Of a stretch of DNA of 64,000 bases, positions 1-11,107 are shown in pieces. The stretch lies in the NCBI GenBank assembly GCA_027919835.1, contig JANVFP010000002.1:124001-188000 (forward strand). The letters are read 5' to 3'. A program made the translations under genes and the position numbers. This stretch comes from Lentinula raphanica (Eukaryota > Basidiomycota > Agaricomycetes > Agaricales > Omphalotaceae). The notes under the pieces are model-generated. The model was not told the origin of the DNA. It did no database searches and saw only the letters and a list, made by a program, of their open reading frames with translations. Within the stretch, counting starts at the first letter, position 1; each line of letters starts with the position of its first letter.

Positions 1-424
1 ACGGATTTGTAGCAGTGCTCACTGTTACGCGTGTGTAGGCTATAGGGCTGCGAGGACTCCGTTTTCACTTCTACTCGGTCTGCTTTTTTTATCACCTCAG
101 ACTATCTTTATGACTTTGCAGGTCCTCTGCTTGCTACGCCCCTTACGATTGTACTGATTAATTCCTTCTCTATCCTGGTCAATCCTTTGTATATTATTCG
201 CCACATGTTGTATGTATGCTTTCCGGTCATTAGATCTAGACACTCTACTTTATTCTCGCTCTCGCAGAGCCTCTGGAGCATAGACTAAAAGGATGAGCGT
301 GTTCGTTTCCGAGCCAAGCACGAGTCATTTGTTCATGCTTATCTACTACTGACCTTGCATAGCAGACTTATCATACACTCGCAGCAGTCTCCCCAATCCC
401 AACCCAATCCCAACACCATACAGC

Positions 425-1166
425 TCATTTAGCCTCAAACACAACACCCCCCTTCGCATTATAAATCACCCCCTTCCCAGGTCCCTTCACCGTCCCCTTA
501 CACGTCCCCTCACACACGCTCTCCACAAACGTGAAATCCGCCTCGGTCGGGACCAACTTGTGCGACGAAAACGAGTTCCTAAACCCGACCGTGATCGCTC
601 CGGTTATCCCCAGTTTGGACTTGGCCGCAACAAGCAGGCTCTTCACAGCCGACTTGACTGCTCGCTGGACTTGGAAGTGTTTCGTGGTGCCGGCGGTGGG
701 GAAGGTGACCATGATCTCGGTGAGTTGAGGAGGTTTAGGTGGTTTCGGATTAGGGGAGGGAGTTTCCTTTTCCTTTGTTGTCTCCTTTTCGGATTCTTCC
801 GTGGGCTCCTTCTCCTTCTCCGTCGAAGTCCCCGAGTCCTTTTCTTTTTCTCTCGGACCCAGGGTACTGTCGAGGATAGCAGGGGCTCTTTGGGATATGC
901 TCGTACTTCCCAGAGAGCTACGGCTTCCTGGAGGAGGAGGGACGGCGGCAGCCAATGACATTGTGCTAGAGTCTTCGGAAGCAGAGGAAGAACGAGCTTC
1001 CAGTCTGTCAATGCCCTAGAATCAAGGGAACGGGTCACCGAGTCGTCAGCGCGTCAGCTAAGTTATACCTTCAATCGTTGTCGGGTCCGTCACTCACGTA
1101 TAACGGGGATGCATATGCTGCGTAGGCAAGACTGAGGACGAGGCATAAAGCGGAATTGATATGCAT
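425..1166 (-). CDS. Small secreted protein, unknown function (2 exons)
   Basis: Two exons joined by a GT-AG intron: exon 1 1098-1166, exon 2 425-1015, giving 219 aa. Exon 1 encodes a typical signal peptide (MHINSALCLVLSLAYAAYAS). Exon 2 continues in phase 0 with GIDRLEAR, then a Lys/Glu/Pro-rich linker (KEKEKDS, KEKEPTEES) and a more globular C-terminal half containing TEIMVTFPTAG and a pair of Cys in CEGTCKG. An ATG at 961 would give a shorter product without signal peptide; I prefer the spliced form because the donor (GTGAGT) and acceptor (TTCTAG) are good and the join keeps frame. I do not recognise the family. Secretion is inferred from the signal peptide only. Confidence 0.6.
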
Positions 1167-1642
1167 GATAGTAAATGGAGAAGGTATGTAGGTGATTGCA
1201 GAATCTATCTGTCTGATGAGTGATGAGTTTGTAGTGACGACACTCTCTTTGACCAGCAAAGGAGCGCGTAGAGTAAGTATGAGACCGGGCTGGGGAGGGG
1301 GTATGATTTCGACGTCTCTTATATGCAGAGACTCCAGCTGTGTGATAAACCCCCTCACTCGGTTCCGCGGTAAGAGTTATGTTGTGGTTCAGTAAAATGA
1401 ACTCTGTGTTCGTCCAAGAAGGAAGGTTCGGATTCGGAGTTGATTTTCATTCATCTGAGTCTTGCCGCAGTCCTATGCTAGTCCTGTGTTTCAGAGATTG
1501 TTTTGTAGAAAACAATTGATATCCATTACATGTTGGAAAGGAAAGTTTTGAGAGAACCAAAATCACATACTTACTAGATGGGCAGCCTGCAGGCCAAGCA
1601 ATGAGCATCTGCCATCCCTTTGATTAAAATGTTGGCAGTGGT

Positions 1643-1665
1643 ATGAATGAATGAATGAATGAATA
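1643..1665. repeat. Microsatellite, ATGA unit
   Basis: About five tandem copies of ATGA/TGAA lie just downstream of the tRNA-Thr gene on the minus strand. Simple-sequence repeat; no function is evident. Confidence 0.9.
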
Positions 1666-1771
1666 ATACACGGCTCCACTAACAGTGGGGTCCCAAATAG
1701 GAACAGGTATGTACTTTTGAGAACTCATCCAACCCATCAATTGCCGTCCAAAAAACAAAAGCTTTGGCAGA

Positions 1772-1859
1772 TGCCTCCTAGCCGGATTGAACGACTGACC
1801 TTTGCATTGTAACCGTCGGCTTGTACAAGTGCAACGCTCTACCACTGAGCTAAGAAGGC
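1772..1859 (-). tRNA. tRNA-Thr (anticodon TGT), intron-containing
   Basis: On the minus strand the sequence folds as a tRNA: acceptor GCCTTCT pairs with AGGAGGC, D arm GCTC..GAGC, anticodon stem TTGCA/TGCAA, and T arm AGTCG-TTCAATC-CGGCT. Reading CT-TGT-A in the anticodon loop gives anticodon TGT (Thr). An intron of about 16 nt sits after position 37, the usual nuclear site. A T-rich Pol III terminator follows on the minus strand. The body matches the second Thr tRNA at 8441 almost exactly except for anticodon, intron and T stem. Confidence 0.9.
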
Positions 1860-1959
1860 GATGCAAAGTATGAGACTTGACAGCATTATATCTGTCATTA
1901 CAATAGAGTGTACAATACAAATACACAAATCACCACTCCTTCTCCCAACCTAAACAAAC

Positions 1960-3273
1960 CTAATATCCAATACTCCGAGACCGCCTATGGCCATGTCCGT
2001 GTCGACTCGAACGGTGATGATGCCTCCTCCCAGACTTGGTGACAACCACGACAGGAGCCTGTTGGCCAGCGGCACCGTATTGCATTTGCGGCTGAGCCAT
2101 GGCGGAAGAAGGATAAGTCATCCCTCCTGAGTACATGCTGTTATTGTACGGAACGGTGTTTCCATATCCTGCCGTGGAACTTCCCATTGTCCCTGCACCC
2201 ATGAGTCCTGCACCCATCATTCCTGATCCCATCGTTCCAGGACCCATTCCCGTACCCATTCCTGAACCCAAAGTTCCCGTTGCCATCATTCCAGCACCCA
2301 TTCCGGGGCCCATCATTCCAGATCCCATCCCAACTCCCATTCCCGATCCTGCTCCCATGTCTCCAGCACCACCCATTCCCGCGGTGCCCATTCCTCCCAT
2401 ATTAGCACCCATGCCCCCAACATTCGCCGGTCCTCCTACCCCAGGTCCCCCAAGCCCTCCAAAGAGACTTCGGGCACGTCGTCGTAACCCAGCAAAAGCG
2501 GAAGAACTAGTGAGTGCGGACCCTGCAGTGGCTTGAGGGATTGTGGAAGCTACGCCGGCTTGAGGGACCGCCGCAGCCATGCTTGATTGAGGCATGGTGG
2601 ATGCTACACTGGCCTGAGGCATGGTAGAAGCGATGCCTGCTTGAGGTATAGCAGCAGCGACACTGGTCTGAGGCATAGTGGATGCCATTCCTGCCTGAGG
2701 CATCGGAGCAGCTACACTGGCCTGAGGCATGGTAGAAGCCATACCTGCTTGAGGTACAGTAGCTATACTAGCTTGAGGCATGGTAGAAGCGACTCCCGCT
2801 TGAGGCACGGCGGCAGCTACACCAACCTGGGGGGCTACAGTAGTAGCAACGCCCGCTTGGGGTACAGTTTGAGCGGTACTGACTTCAGGAATGACAGGGG
2901 CAACGCCAGCCTCTGGAATAGCGGCTTGAGGGAGTGCGGTGGTTACTGTGACTGGTGTGGTGGTGACTGAGGTACTAGATGCGACGGGGGAGGGTGTAGT
3001 AACAGGTACGACGGTGGGTACACCGCTGGAAACTGTGGTAGGGGTAACACCTTGGCTAACGACTGCACCTCCTGTTGAGCCATTATATAGACTGGCAGTT
3101 GTATCAGGGATGGTTGTAGCTGCTGTAGAGTTAGCGTCAGATACTTGATCTTAGTAGAACATGGTGATGGGATTACTGACCAGCAGGTGCAAACCGAACC
3201 TAAGTCGATTCAAAATAGTCAGCAACAGAATAATTCACGATCGAGTCAAAGCTCTGACTTCGCTGTAAGCCAT
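1960..3273 (-). CDS. Low-complexity Gly/Met-rich, PQA-repeat protein, unknown function
   Basis: A long minus-strand coding frame (1960 to about 3150) encodes Thr/Val/Pro-rich sequence, then a nine-residue repeat of the type TMPQAGVAS, then a Gly/Met-rich stretch (GMGTGMGPGTMGSGMMGAG), and a basic tail (KSGRRHHHRSSRHGHGHRR) ending RSRSIGY. No transmembrane or catalytic motif is visible. The frame is open upstream of the first internal Met at 2808, so the start lies further up. A plausible model uses the ATG at 3273 (MAYSEVRALTRS) with two small introns between 3150 and 3240, but the exact donors are uncertain. The antisense strand is also open because of the repeat bias. Could be a structural or nucleic-acid-binding low-complexity protein; I do not recognise it. 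Confidence 0.55.
2528..2925 (-). repeat. Tandem 27-bp coding repeat (nine-residue PQA units)
   Basis: Within the preceding gene the motif (T/A)(M/V/I)PQ(A/S/T)(G/S)(V/M)A(S/A) recurs about every 27 bp, with units alternating between AG- and AS/TS-type, suggesting a 54-bp higher-order unit. Copies differ at synonymous and nonsynonymous sites, so this is a diverged minisatellite rather than a fresh expansion. Confidence 0.8.
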
Positions 3274-4742
3274 TTTGAAGAGTTAGAAGATTGAAAATAA
3301 AAAAACATACGGAGGAGGTATACATACTAGGTGCATGAGCTATATAACTACTGGAGAAGAATGACGTTCATCCTGGCGTCACACTGACACTGCAATAGAT
3401 ATGTATAGGTTTATGACTTGTCAAAAACAGATGGTGAGATGGTAGTGCCGACATAGTAGGAGGAGCAAAGAAGCAACAAAAAAGCCTGGCGATAATCATC
3501 AGGCAAATCCGGCCCGAGTGCCGTCCTTCCTCTTCTCGAGACGCTTTGAGCTTGTTTTCTTGGTTTCTTGTTTTCACTGCTAGCTCAAGCTCAGGATTCA
3601 CGACTTCAAAGCTTCATCGACACCACCTTCAAAGGTCAACAAGGGATGCTCTACGTATCAGCAAAACGATGATGCCGCTATCCAGATCACATTCTCTCGA
3701 AGAAACTGGCTAGCCAGAGCCATTCTCACCGCCGTCTGCAGTACTCCAAGTCTCCATATCAGCGTCATATGCATGACTTTCAGTATTCCATGCATTCCAT
3801 GTTGAGCATAGCTGTACATAAGCCTAAGGCTCTCAGACGTCACCTGAATGTTGTGTTGTTTTCGGATGCTTGTCACTTGACGACTCGCTCTTGACAGCTC
3901 TTGACCAGGGCCTCAGCTTCATCTATGTATTCAGGTCAAAGAATTCCTTCCCTTCGAGCTTTAACGTTTGAACCAGGACACCATTTCTTGCTGAATGTAA
4001 ATCTATCCATGCTCAAAGACGAACAGAGCCCCTATTGTTCACGGTCAATCTCTGAGTAAGTGACTCTCCATGCGTATTCTTCCAAATAGTTTCGTTTAGG
4101 ATTTCCTGCCAGTCGGACAGACTTGGACTTGCCTAGAACAACATTCCATCGTCTTCTTTGACCGGTGGCTAGCCATATCATATAAGTATGGTGGTCTATG
4201 TTGAACACGGAAACAATTTTTCATGTGTAGACATCCGGGTCAGTCCATTCCTGAAACTTCTCTGATTTGATCCAACCTCGACCTTTTCGTTGTTACTTTC
4301 TGATCTCTATGTATCATTTCCAATGGCATCCATTCAGCCCGCTTTTTGACATCAGTCCTCTTTTTTGACCGACCTTTACTTTGACCCCCCGGCGCGGTCA
4401 AAACGCAATTTCGCCTCCGGCCTATTGCACATCCTCATCCCTCCACTTCCTTTCTTGGACATCAAACACCGCAACTAGACCATGATCTACCACAATCTCA
4501 ACCCAAATTAGGTGATCCCGACCAAAAACGAGGTCAACTTGCTCTTATTGTTCCTCCAATCGAGCAACATTGACCGTCACGTGTGGGGCCTTCATAAAGT
4601 CGATCTTATCGAATATTTTAAGCATTTACTTTCCCCTCAACTGTCTCTAAAATCCAAGTCATAGTTGATCTCCTCATCGCTATCTCTATCTCACCATCTA
4701 TCGTTCTCTTCATCATCTTCCAAACCCCCACCATCCGAAACC
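3274..4742. other. Intergenic region upstream of the HMG-box gene
   Basis: No convincing gene. The short open frames here have no family motifs or supporting splice signals. The last 300 bp before the HMG-box start are pyrimidine-rich, as in many fungal promoters, and contain one CACGTG palindrome near 4577. Nothing else stood out. Confidence 0.5.
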
Positions 4743-5909
4743 ATGCCAAAAGCCACCCAAAGCTCCGAGTCCTTGCCTTCAAGCACCGAGAAGATTCGTC
4801 GTCCCCGGAACGCGTTCTTCATCTTCCGATGCGATGTATCAGCCGAGCTGTCGAAGGAAACCACCCCAGAAGGAAGGCCGTTGGCCGCGGCCGTCAAATC
4901 GAAGGAAGCCTCCAAGAGGTGGTCCAAGGCCTCTGCCCAGACCAAGCAGGAGTATTATCTTCGCGCTCAGCAAGAAAAGGAAGAACACGCGGCAAAGTAC
5001 CCTGGGTACGTCTACCAGCCTCGGAGAAAGGAGCAGATTCAGCAGGAGAAGGCGGCTCGCCAGTCGGGACGCAGTGGTAGGGCGACGAGAGTAGGTCGGA
5101 CGCGACGTGCACGCGCGCCGTCGAGTGCCACCGGAGTGCAGGAGGGAGGTGAACTCGAAGACACTCGTTCGACTCCGTCCGGGGAGAGCTCGAGCTCGTT
5201 CCGACTCTCTCCCGCGCCTTTCTCTCCGCCATCTAGCGCGACCGACTCTGATTCTACCAGTGGAGACTCTCAGGCTACGTCGTTTGATTTTGGCTATGCT
5301 TCTCAAAGCTTTGAAAGTCGAGAAGCGTCGTCCTATCAGAACCTTTTTGTCGTCGATGAAAGCGCCGCTCTTCCTTATCATCCGTCCTTTGAAGGACAAG
5401 TTCACGATGTGAGTTTCTCTTCTTTGATATATAACGCATACGCGATGCTTAGATTTATTTTGCAGCCGTCCTCGGTTCAGCAAGCCCCTGGACAAATTCA
5501 TGCCCCGACTTCGTATAACGCATTGTCATACGATAATTTTTCCCAAGCCTTCAACACTATGGTGGATAATCATCAAAATTATGATTATACCCCCCAAGCG
5601 CTCAATGCTACGAACCACTCCGACTCGAAACCTGTCGCCAGTGGTTCAAGCAGTATCGATTTCGGGTCATCGACAACGGATCTTTCCTGGGCGTATAATA
5701 CCAACCCCGCATTGAACGCCACCACATTCTCCTTCGCTAATGAGCCACGTTTCGATCTGAGCTCCTCAACATATCTGTTTCCTCAGCTCGATCCCGACCT
5801 TCAAGTTTACCCCGGAAACTTGTTTTCGGAGGAGGAGCCAAGCTACCAGGAATCTCGCACGGTGGTCGATCCTCAGCTGGAGCACTTTCGCCTCCCTAGC
5901 TACGACTAA
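4743..5909 (+). CDS. HMG-box transcription factor (MATA-HMG type)
   Basis: The protein starts MPKATQSSES; the frame is open further upstream but with no ATG. Residues about 18-95 form an HMG box of the sequence-specific fungal type: RRPRNAFFIFRCDV, then KRWSKASAQTKQEYY and KYPGYVYQPRRK. The rest is Ser/Thr/Pro-rich and disordered, with short basic clusters after the box (ATRVGRTRRARAP) that could act as a nuclear signal. A 57-nt GT-AG intron (5409-5465) is in frame, so it is easily missed; splicing gives about 369 aa. Such proteins bind minor-groove DNA and regulate mating, fruiting or metabolism in basidiomycetes, but nothing here marks it as a mating-type locus gene. No homeodomain or pheromone genes lie nearby. 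Confidence 0.85.
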   Translation: MPKATQSSESLPSSTEKIRRPRNAFFIFRCDVSAELSKETTPEGRPLAAAVKSKEASKRWSKASAQTKQEYYLRAQQEKEEHAAKYPGYVYQPRRKEQIQQEKAARQSGRSGRATRVGRTRRARAPSSATGVQEGGELEDTRSTPSGESSSSFRLSPAPFSPPSSATDSDSTSGDSQATSFDFGYASQSFESREASSYQNLFVVDESAALPYHPSFEGQVHDVSFSSLIYNAYAMLRFILQPSSVQQAPGQIHAPTSYNALSYDNFSQAFNTMVDNHQNYDYTPQALNATNHSDSKPVASGSSSIDFGSSTTDLSWAYNTNPALNATTFSFANEPRFDLSSSTYLFPQLDPDLQVYPGNLFSEEEPSYQESRTVVDPQLEHFRLPSYD

Positions 5910-5918
5910 AGACCGTCA

Positions 5919-5938
5919 CGTCGTCGTCGTCGTCGTCA
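5919..5938. repeat. CGT trinucleotide microsatellite
   Basis: Six to seven tandem CGT units lie in the presumed 3' UTR of the HMG-box gene, just after its stop codon. Confidence 0.9.
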
Positions 5939-6655
5939 TTCCCCATTTCATTGGCGTGCCTTCATGATTTTACGTTGCATTTTTTTGGGACTTGGAACAC
6001 GTACCGAAAACCACTCCATCATTCATTATCATTTCTCTTACTAGCATTTTTTGTATGTATATCTGTCACTCCCTGTAGGCATTAGTAGTTACTTGTACAT
6101 ATCGCAATAGCATTTTTGTATCGTTTCCGCGTCTCTGCGGAAACTCGATATTTTTGGTCGGTTGTAGTGAGAAGTCCTACGAATGCGCTTTAGTGCGACG
6201 CGTCCAGTGGGACATTCGTTCTAACTGCTCCCTCAAGAGCTTGGTGCCACCGCTTCGAGTTTCGTAGCAGGCCCGGGATCTAAGGGTTTTGGTTCTGAGC
6301 TTCAAGCTGGTTTCCAAGAACAATTTCAATCATAGCATGTTCATACCTTTGAATCGAGAGTAGGCATCTACACGAAATATCTCTGCTTCGAACTAGCAGG
6401 CAAATCTTTCTCTAGAGTCTATACCCCTAACATTGTCATGGCAATTACTCACATTCAGAAAGCGTCTCGACTACATGCAGATCTTATTTTCACCTTTGGG
6501 TTACGCTTGCACATTACGAAGACTTCGACGCACGATTCTAAACATATTCGTCCAAATGAAATATACTCGACTCGGAGCAATACTCGCAAAGACTCTATGA
6601 CGGCCACGTCCAACGTGAATATTCACAACAAGGTAAGTACATGGAGTACCAGACA

Positions 6656-8259
<1,604 letters not shown>

Positions 8260-8440
8260 GCTGGATAAGGAGATAGGGAGAAACACTGAGGAAGAAACGA
8301 AGACTGACGCGTCGCGCTGTCACTTCTTGTCACTTCTTGTCACATGTCACGTTCTGATTAATTATCTGTGCAATCCTCTGCAAATCTTCTTTAATCTTCT
8401 GCAGTCACCAACGATATAAACTACGATGGACTACGATTAT

Positions 8441-8529
8441 GCCTTCTTAGCTCAGTGGTAGAGCGTTGCACTCGTACCAACCCTGGGAAATGAATGCAAA
8501 GGCCGCTAGTTCAAGTCTGGCAGGAGGCA
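8441..8529 (+). tRNA. tRNA-Thr (anticodon CGT), intron-containing
   Basis: Acceptor GCCTTCT/AGGAGGC, D arm GCTC..GAGC, anticodon stem TTGCA/TGCAA, loop CT-CGT-A giving anticodon CGT, a 17-nt intron after position 37, and T stem GCTAG/CTGGC. The mature form would be 72 nt plus CCA. The body is nearly the same as that of the TGT isoacceptor at 1772-1859, but the introns are unrelated. Confidence 0.92.
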
Positions 8530-8531
8530 TG

Positions 8532-8538
8532 TTTTTTT
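8532..8538 (+). terminator. Pol III T-run terminator of tRNA-Thr(CGT)
   Basis: Seven T residues start three bases after the tRNA discriminator base, the standard RNA polymerase III stop. Confidence 0.85.
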
Positions 8539-8772
8539 CTTCATACATATTCGCATTTTTCGTTGTGTACATCGTTCTGTCGTGTCTAAGAATTAACGTA
8601 CATAACGCTTTGTAGAGTGAACGAATGTTTCCTATAGATCGTATGTACATATAGTGTAATCAGGAAGATAATCTATGCCCTCGTGTATATATTCCTGTCA
8701 AAAGCCCATACTTCAAGTATAACTCTTCGTTGGATGCCCCGTTTGTCATCGAGATGTCTCCTTTCTCCCACC

Positions 8773-10151
8773 TCAGCTTGATGGAGAACCGGTAAGTAGT
8801 TTCGAAGCGCTACTATCATGAACAAGACTCGAGCCGTAACTTTGCATGCCAGACCTGACGATTACATCGGAAGCGACGTTCTTACCGTACTGTTCTGCGA
8901 TCTCGCTGTTGGAAAGATAGTGTTAGCATGGATGATTCCAAGTCAGAACGAATGGACGTAGATCTATGCTCACTTGGTATATTTGTCCACTATAACCTTC
9001 ATCGCGTTTGGATTCAATTGGTATCTTTTTGGCATCATGCCCTTCCCAAACCTATATGTGACGTGATTGGAACATAGGAGGCCCGCAACTATAGCTGCAA
9101 GTTGTAGAGGCACGAGTCCGAACGCGATGGTGTACCATTTTTCCAATATACGCCTCTGCAAGTTCATGTACGCGAGTTTACACCCTGGAAGTGAAGATCG
9201 TGCATAACAGGTTTGTGAGATGGTAGCCTCGACGAAAGGCGAAAACCAGCCACAGCATTGTAGTCGATTTTGGACTCGTAGGCGGCCCTCTGCTCCGAGG
9301 ACACGGGACCATTGGGCATTGAGTTTGCCTTCAAGATTGAAGGTTCGCTTCTTATACGTGAGATAACCTGGGACGACTAGGAATGCGAAGGTTATCCAGA
9401 GGAAGAACGTATAGACAGCGAGGAAACCGCGATTGTTGAGTAGTATACCGGCCCAGCCAATCATTGCGGTGAACAAGCCAAATGCCGCTGCGAGAGTGCT
9501 GAAAACGAGCTCCGTACGATTTCCGACTCGAATGACATCCGCATTTTGAAAATCGTCGAACCATATGAGGATGCAAAAGATCAAGGTTACCAAGGAGAAG
9601 ACTGTGAAGACGGTGTTGGACATGAAAAGGACTATTTTGAAAGTATTCCACCGAAGTTTGTTCTGCTTCGTTCTCCATCGGAATATTTTGTCGCCAACCC
9701 GCCATGATTTGGATACGTTGACACCATCGTAGTCTTCGTCATTCTCGTTAGGTATCCTGGCCTCGTCCGTTCTAAACGCGTCGACCCCTCCACCACGAGC
9801 TATACCCATGGCTTCAACACCAGTCATGGCGTTTTTTGGACGCCGTCGCCGTGGCATAGAAGGTTCCACCAATGCACCAGAAAATTTCGACGGGACATAG
9901 TTGACTGTGAGTGATATCGATTCGGTACTATCTCTTTCGACTGTAGCGGATTGTGACGACATCTCGCTCGTTGAAGAGTTATTAGAGTCTGAGCGTGTAC
10001 GGGTGAACGGTGCACGAAATTGGTCAAAAAGGTTCGGAAGGAATTGCAACAAGGATGTTCGCCTTGATGCGCGATGTGTACTATATGGTCAATGTTCATG
10101 AACTCTAACGGAAGAGAAGCAGAACCGAAAAAAGACTTACAACACGTTCAT
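8773..10151 (-). CDS. Tetraspanin, basidiomycete Tsp2-like
   Basis: Three exons: an 11-nt first exon (10141-10151, MNV plus two bases), a large exon ending at 8974, and a last exon 8773-8905 that ends in LTGSPSS. The protein has a long basic, Ser-rich cytoplasmic N terminus, then TM1 (VFTVFSLVTLIFCILIWF), TM2 (TLAAAFGLFTAMIGWAGILL), TM3 (TFFLWITFAFLVVPGYL), a large extracellular loop with the tetraspanin CCG signature (LQCCGWFSPF) plus further Cys (QTCYARS, PGCKL), and TM4 (FGLVPLQLAAIVAGLLC). Tetraspanins organise membrane protein complexes; fungal ones are linked to hyphal penetration. The ATG sits after a 68-codon upstream ORF whose stop overlaps it (see next entry). Confidence 0.88.
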
Positions 10152-10354
10152 CTATCCGCGACTGATGATGCAAGAGTGGCGAGCAAGACGTGAGCCACGT
10201 TTAGATAAACGGTGGTCGATAGTAAATATATATACGCCAGACGCCCAAATTCCTTGGTTGAGAGATTTTTGAGCAGCAGGAAGATGGCCAGAGCAGCCAA
10301 GAGATTTTGGGCCTTTTTGCTGCGGACAGATACGAGAGCAGTAGTGGCGGCCAT
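10148..10354 (-). CDS. Possible 68-aa upstream ORF overlapping the tetraspanin start
   Basis: An ATG in good context (CAAAATGGCC) opens a 68-codon ORF whose TGA stop overlaps the tetraspanin ATG in an ATGA tetranucleotide (10148-10151). The predicted peptide (MAATTALVSVRSKKAQNL...) has two hydrophobic stretches, NLLAALAIFLLL and YLLSTTVYLNVAHVLLATLA, so could be a tiny membrane protein. It may be a regulatory uORF, the first cistron of a bicistronic mRNA, or chance. I do not recognise the peptide. The overlap geometry is what is directly visible; expression is inference. Confidence 0.35.
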   Translation of the reverse strand: MAATTALVSVRSKKAQNLLAALAIFLLLKNLSTKEFGRLAYIYLLSTTVYLNVAHVLLATLASSVADR

Positions 10355-11107
10355 TTTGAGTCTTGACTACCACCAGGCCAAGACTTGGATGACGTACGAA
10401 GTCAAAGCTGGCTTCTTGCTTCTTACACAACTACCACCACCACAAGCGATTTAGATAATGGACCTTCGAATTTTGAGCTTTTTGAAATGTTTTCTCTATC
10501 TTGCAGTAGGTCTACCAGTGCAAGCTTACTCGAAAATCCAGAGGGGGGATGCTTTTTCACCTCAGGCCCAGGGGCTAGTTGTCGCCAGAGTGAGTTATTT
10601 GATCATTATACCGCGAAATGCCTTTTGTGGAACTGGTCCTAACTGGTCTCAAGCTTGGAAATATGACGCTTGATCTTGGCGTAATGAGCCTGATTCAGCC
10701 ACTACGCAGAAATATCGGAGCAATGTGTCTGTGAGCGAAGACGAAGCCAGCGTCGAGCGAGGAGGAAGGAGTCTTGAAGGAAGGAACAGAAGGGAACAGA
10801 AGAAGAACATTTGAACTCCCGTTCTGTATATATATAACAGTAGTGTGTTGAACGGTTAATCAAGCCATTCCGGCCTCCAGGCAACCCTACATCGGCATTG
10901 TCAATATGTTGAGTACTTCCAAGTTTAAGCTCAAGTTTCAACCGATCCCCAATAGTCCCCACTACCTTGGAAGATCTCTACACTTTTGGCTCATACGACG
11001 ACGACATAGAAGAATGTAGAGCAAAGGGGCAGTCTGTTGTCTTGTGATAATCATAAGTATTGCTTATGGTGATTATTACTACTCGAATCATATACATAAT
11101 TAATAGA
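10355..11107. other. Intergenic region, no supported gene
   Basis: A 71-codon plus-strand frame at 10458-10673 begins with a signal-peptide-like stretch (RILSFLKCFLYLAVGLPVQA) but has no family match and an internal acceptor-like site, so I do not call it. The rest has only short, unsupported frames. Confidence 0.4.

Noticed and set aside
2135..2536. Plus-strand proline-rich ORF of 133 codons
   Set aside because: It is the complement of the Gly/Met-rich repeat gene; Pro/Ile-Pro repeats result from the antisense of GGN/ATG codons.
4839..5501. 220-codon minus-strand ORF
   Set aside because: Antisense to the HMG-box gene, no family features.
8447..8650. Minus-strand ORF over the tRNA-Thr gene
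   Set aside because: Overlaps a well-folded tRNA gene and its terminator.
10458..10673. 71-codon plus-strand ORF with signal-peptide-like start
   Set aside because: No relatives recognised, and a splice-acceptor-like CTTGCAG lies inside; evidence too weak.
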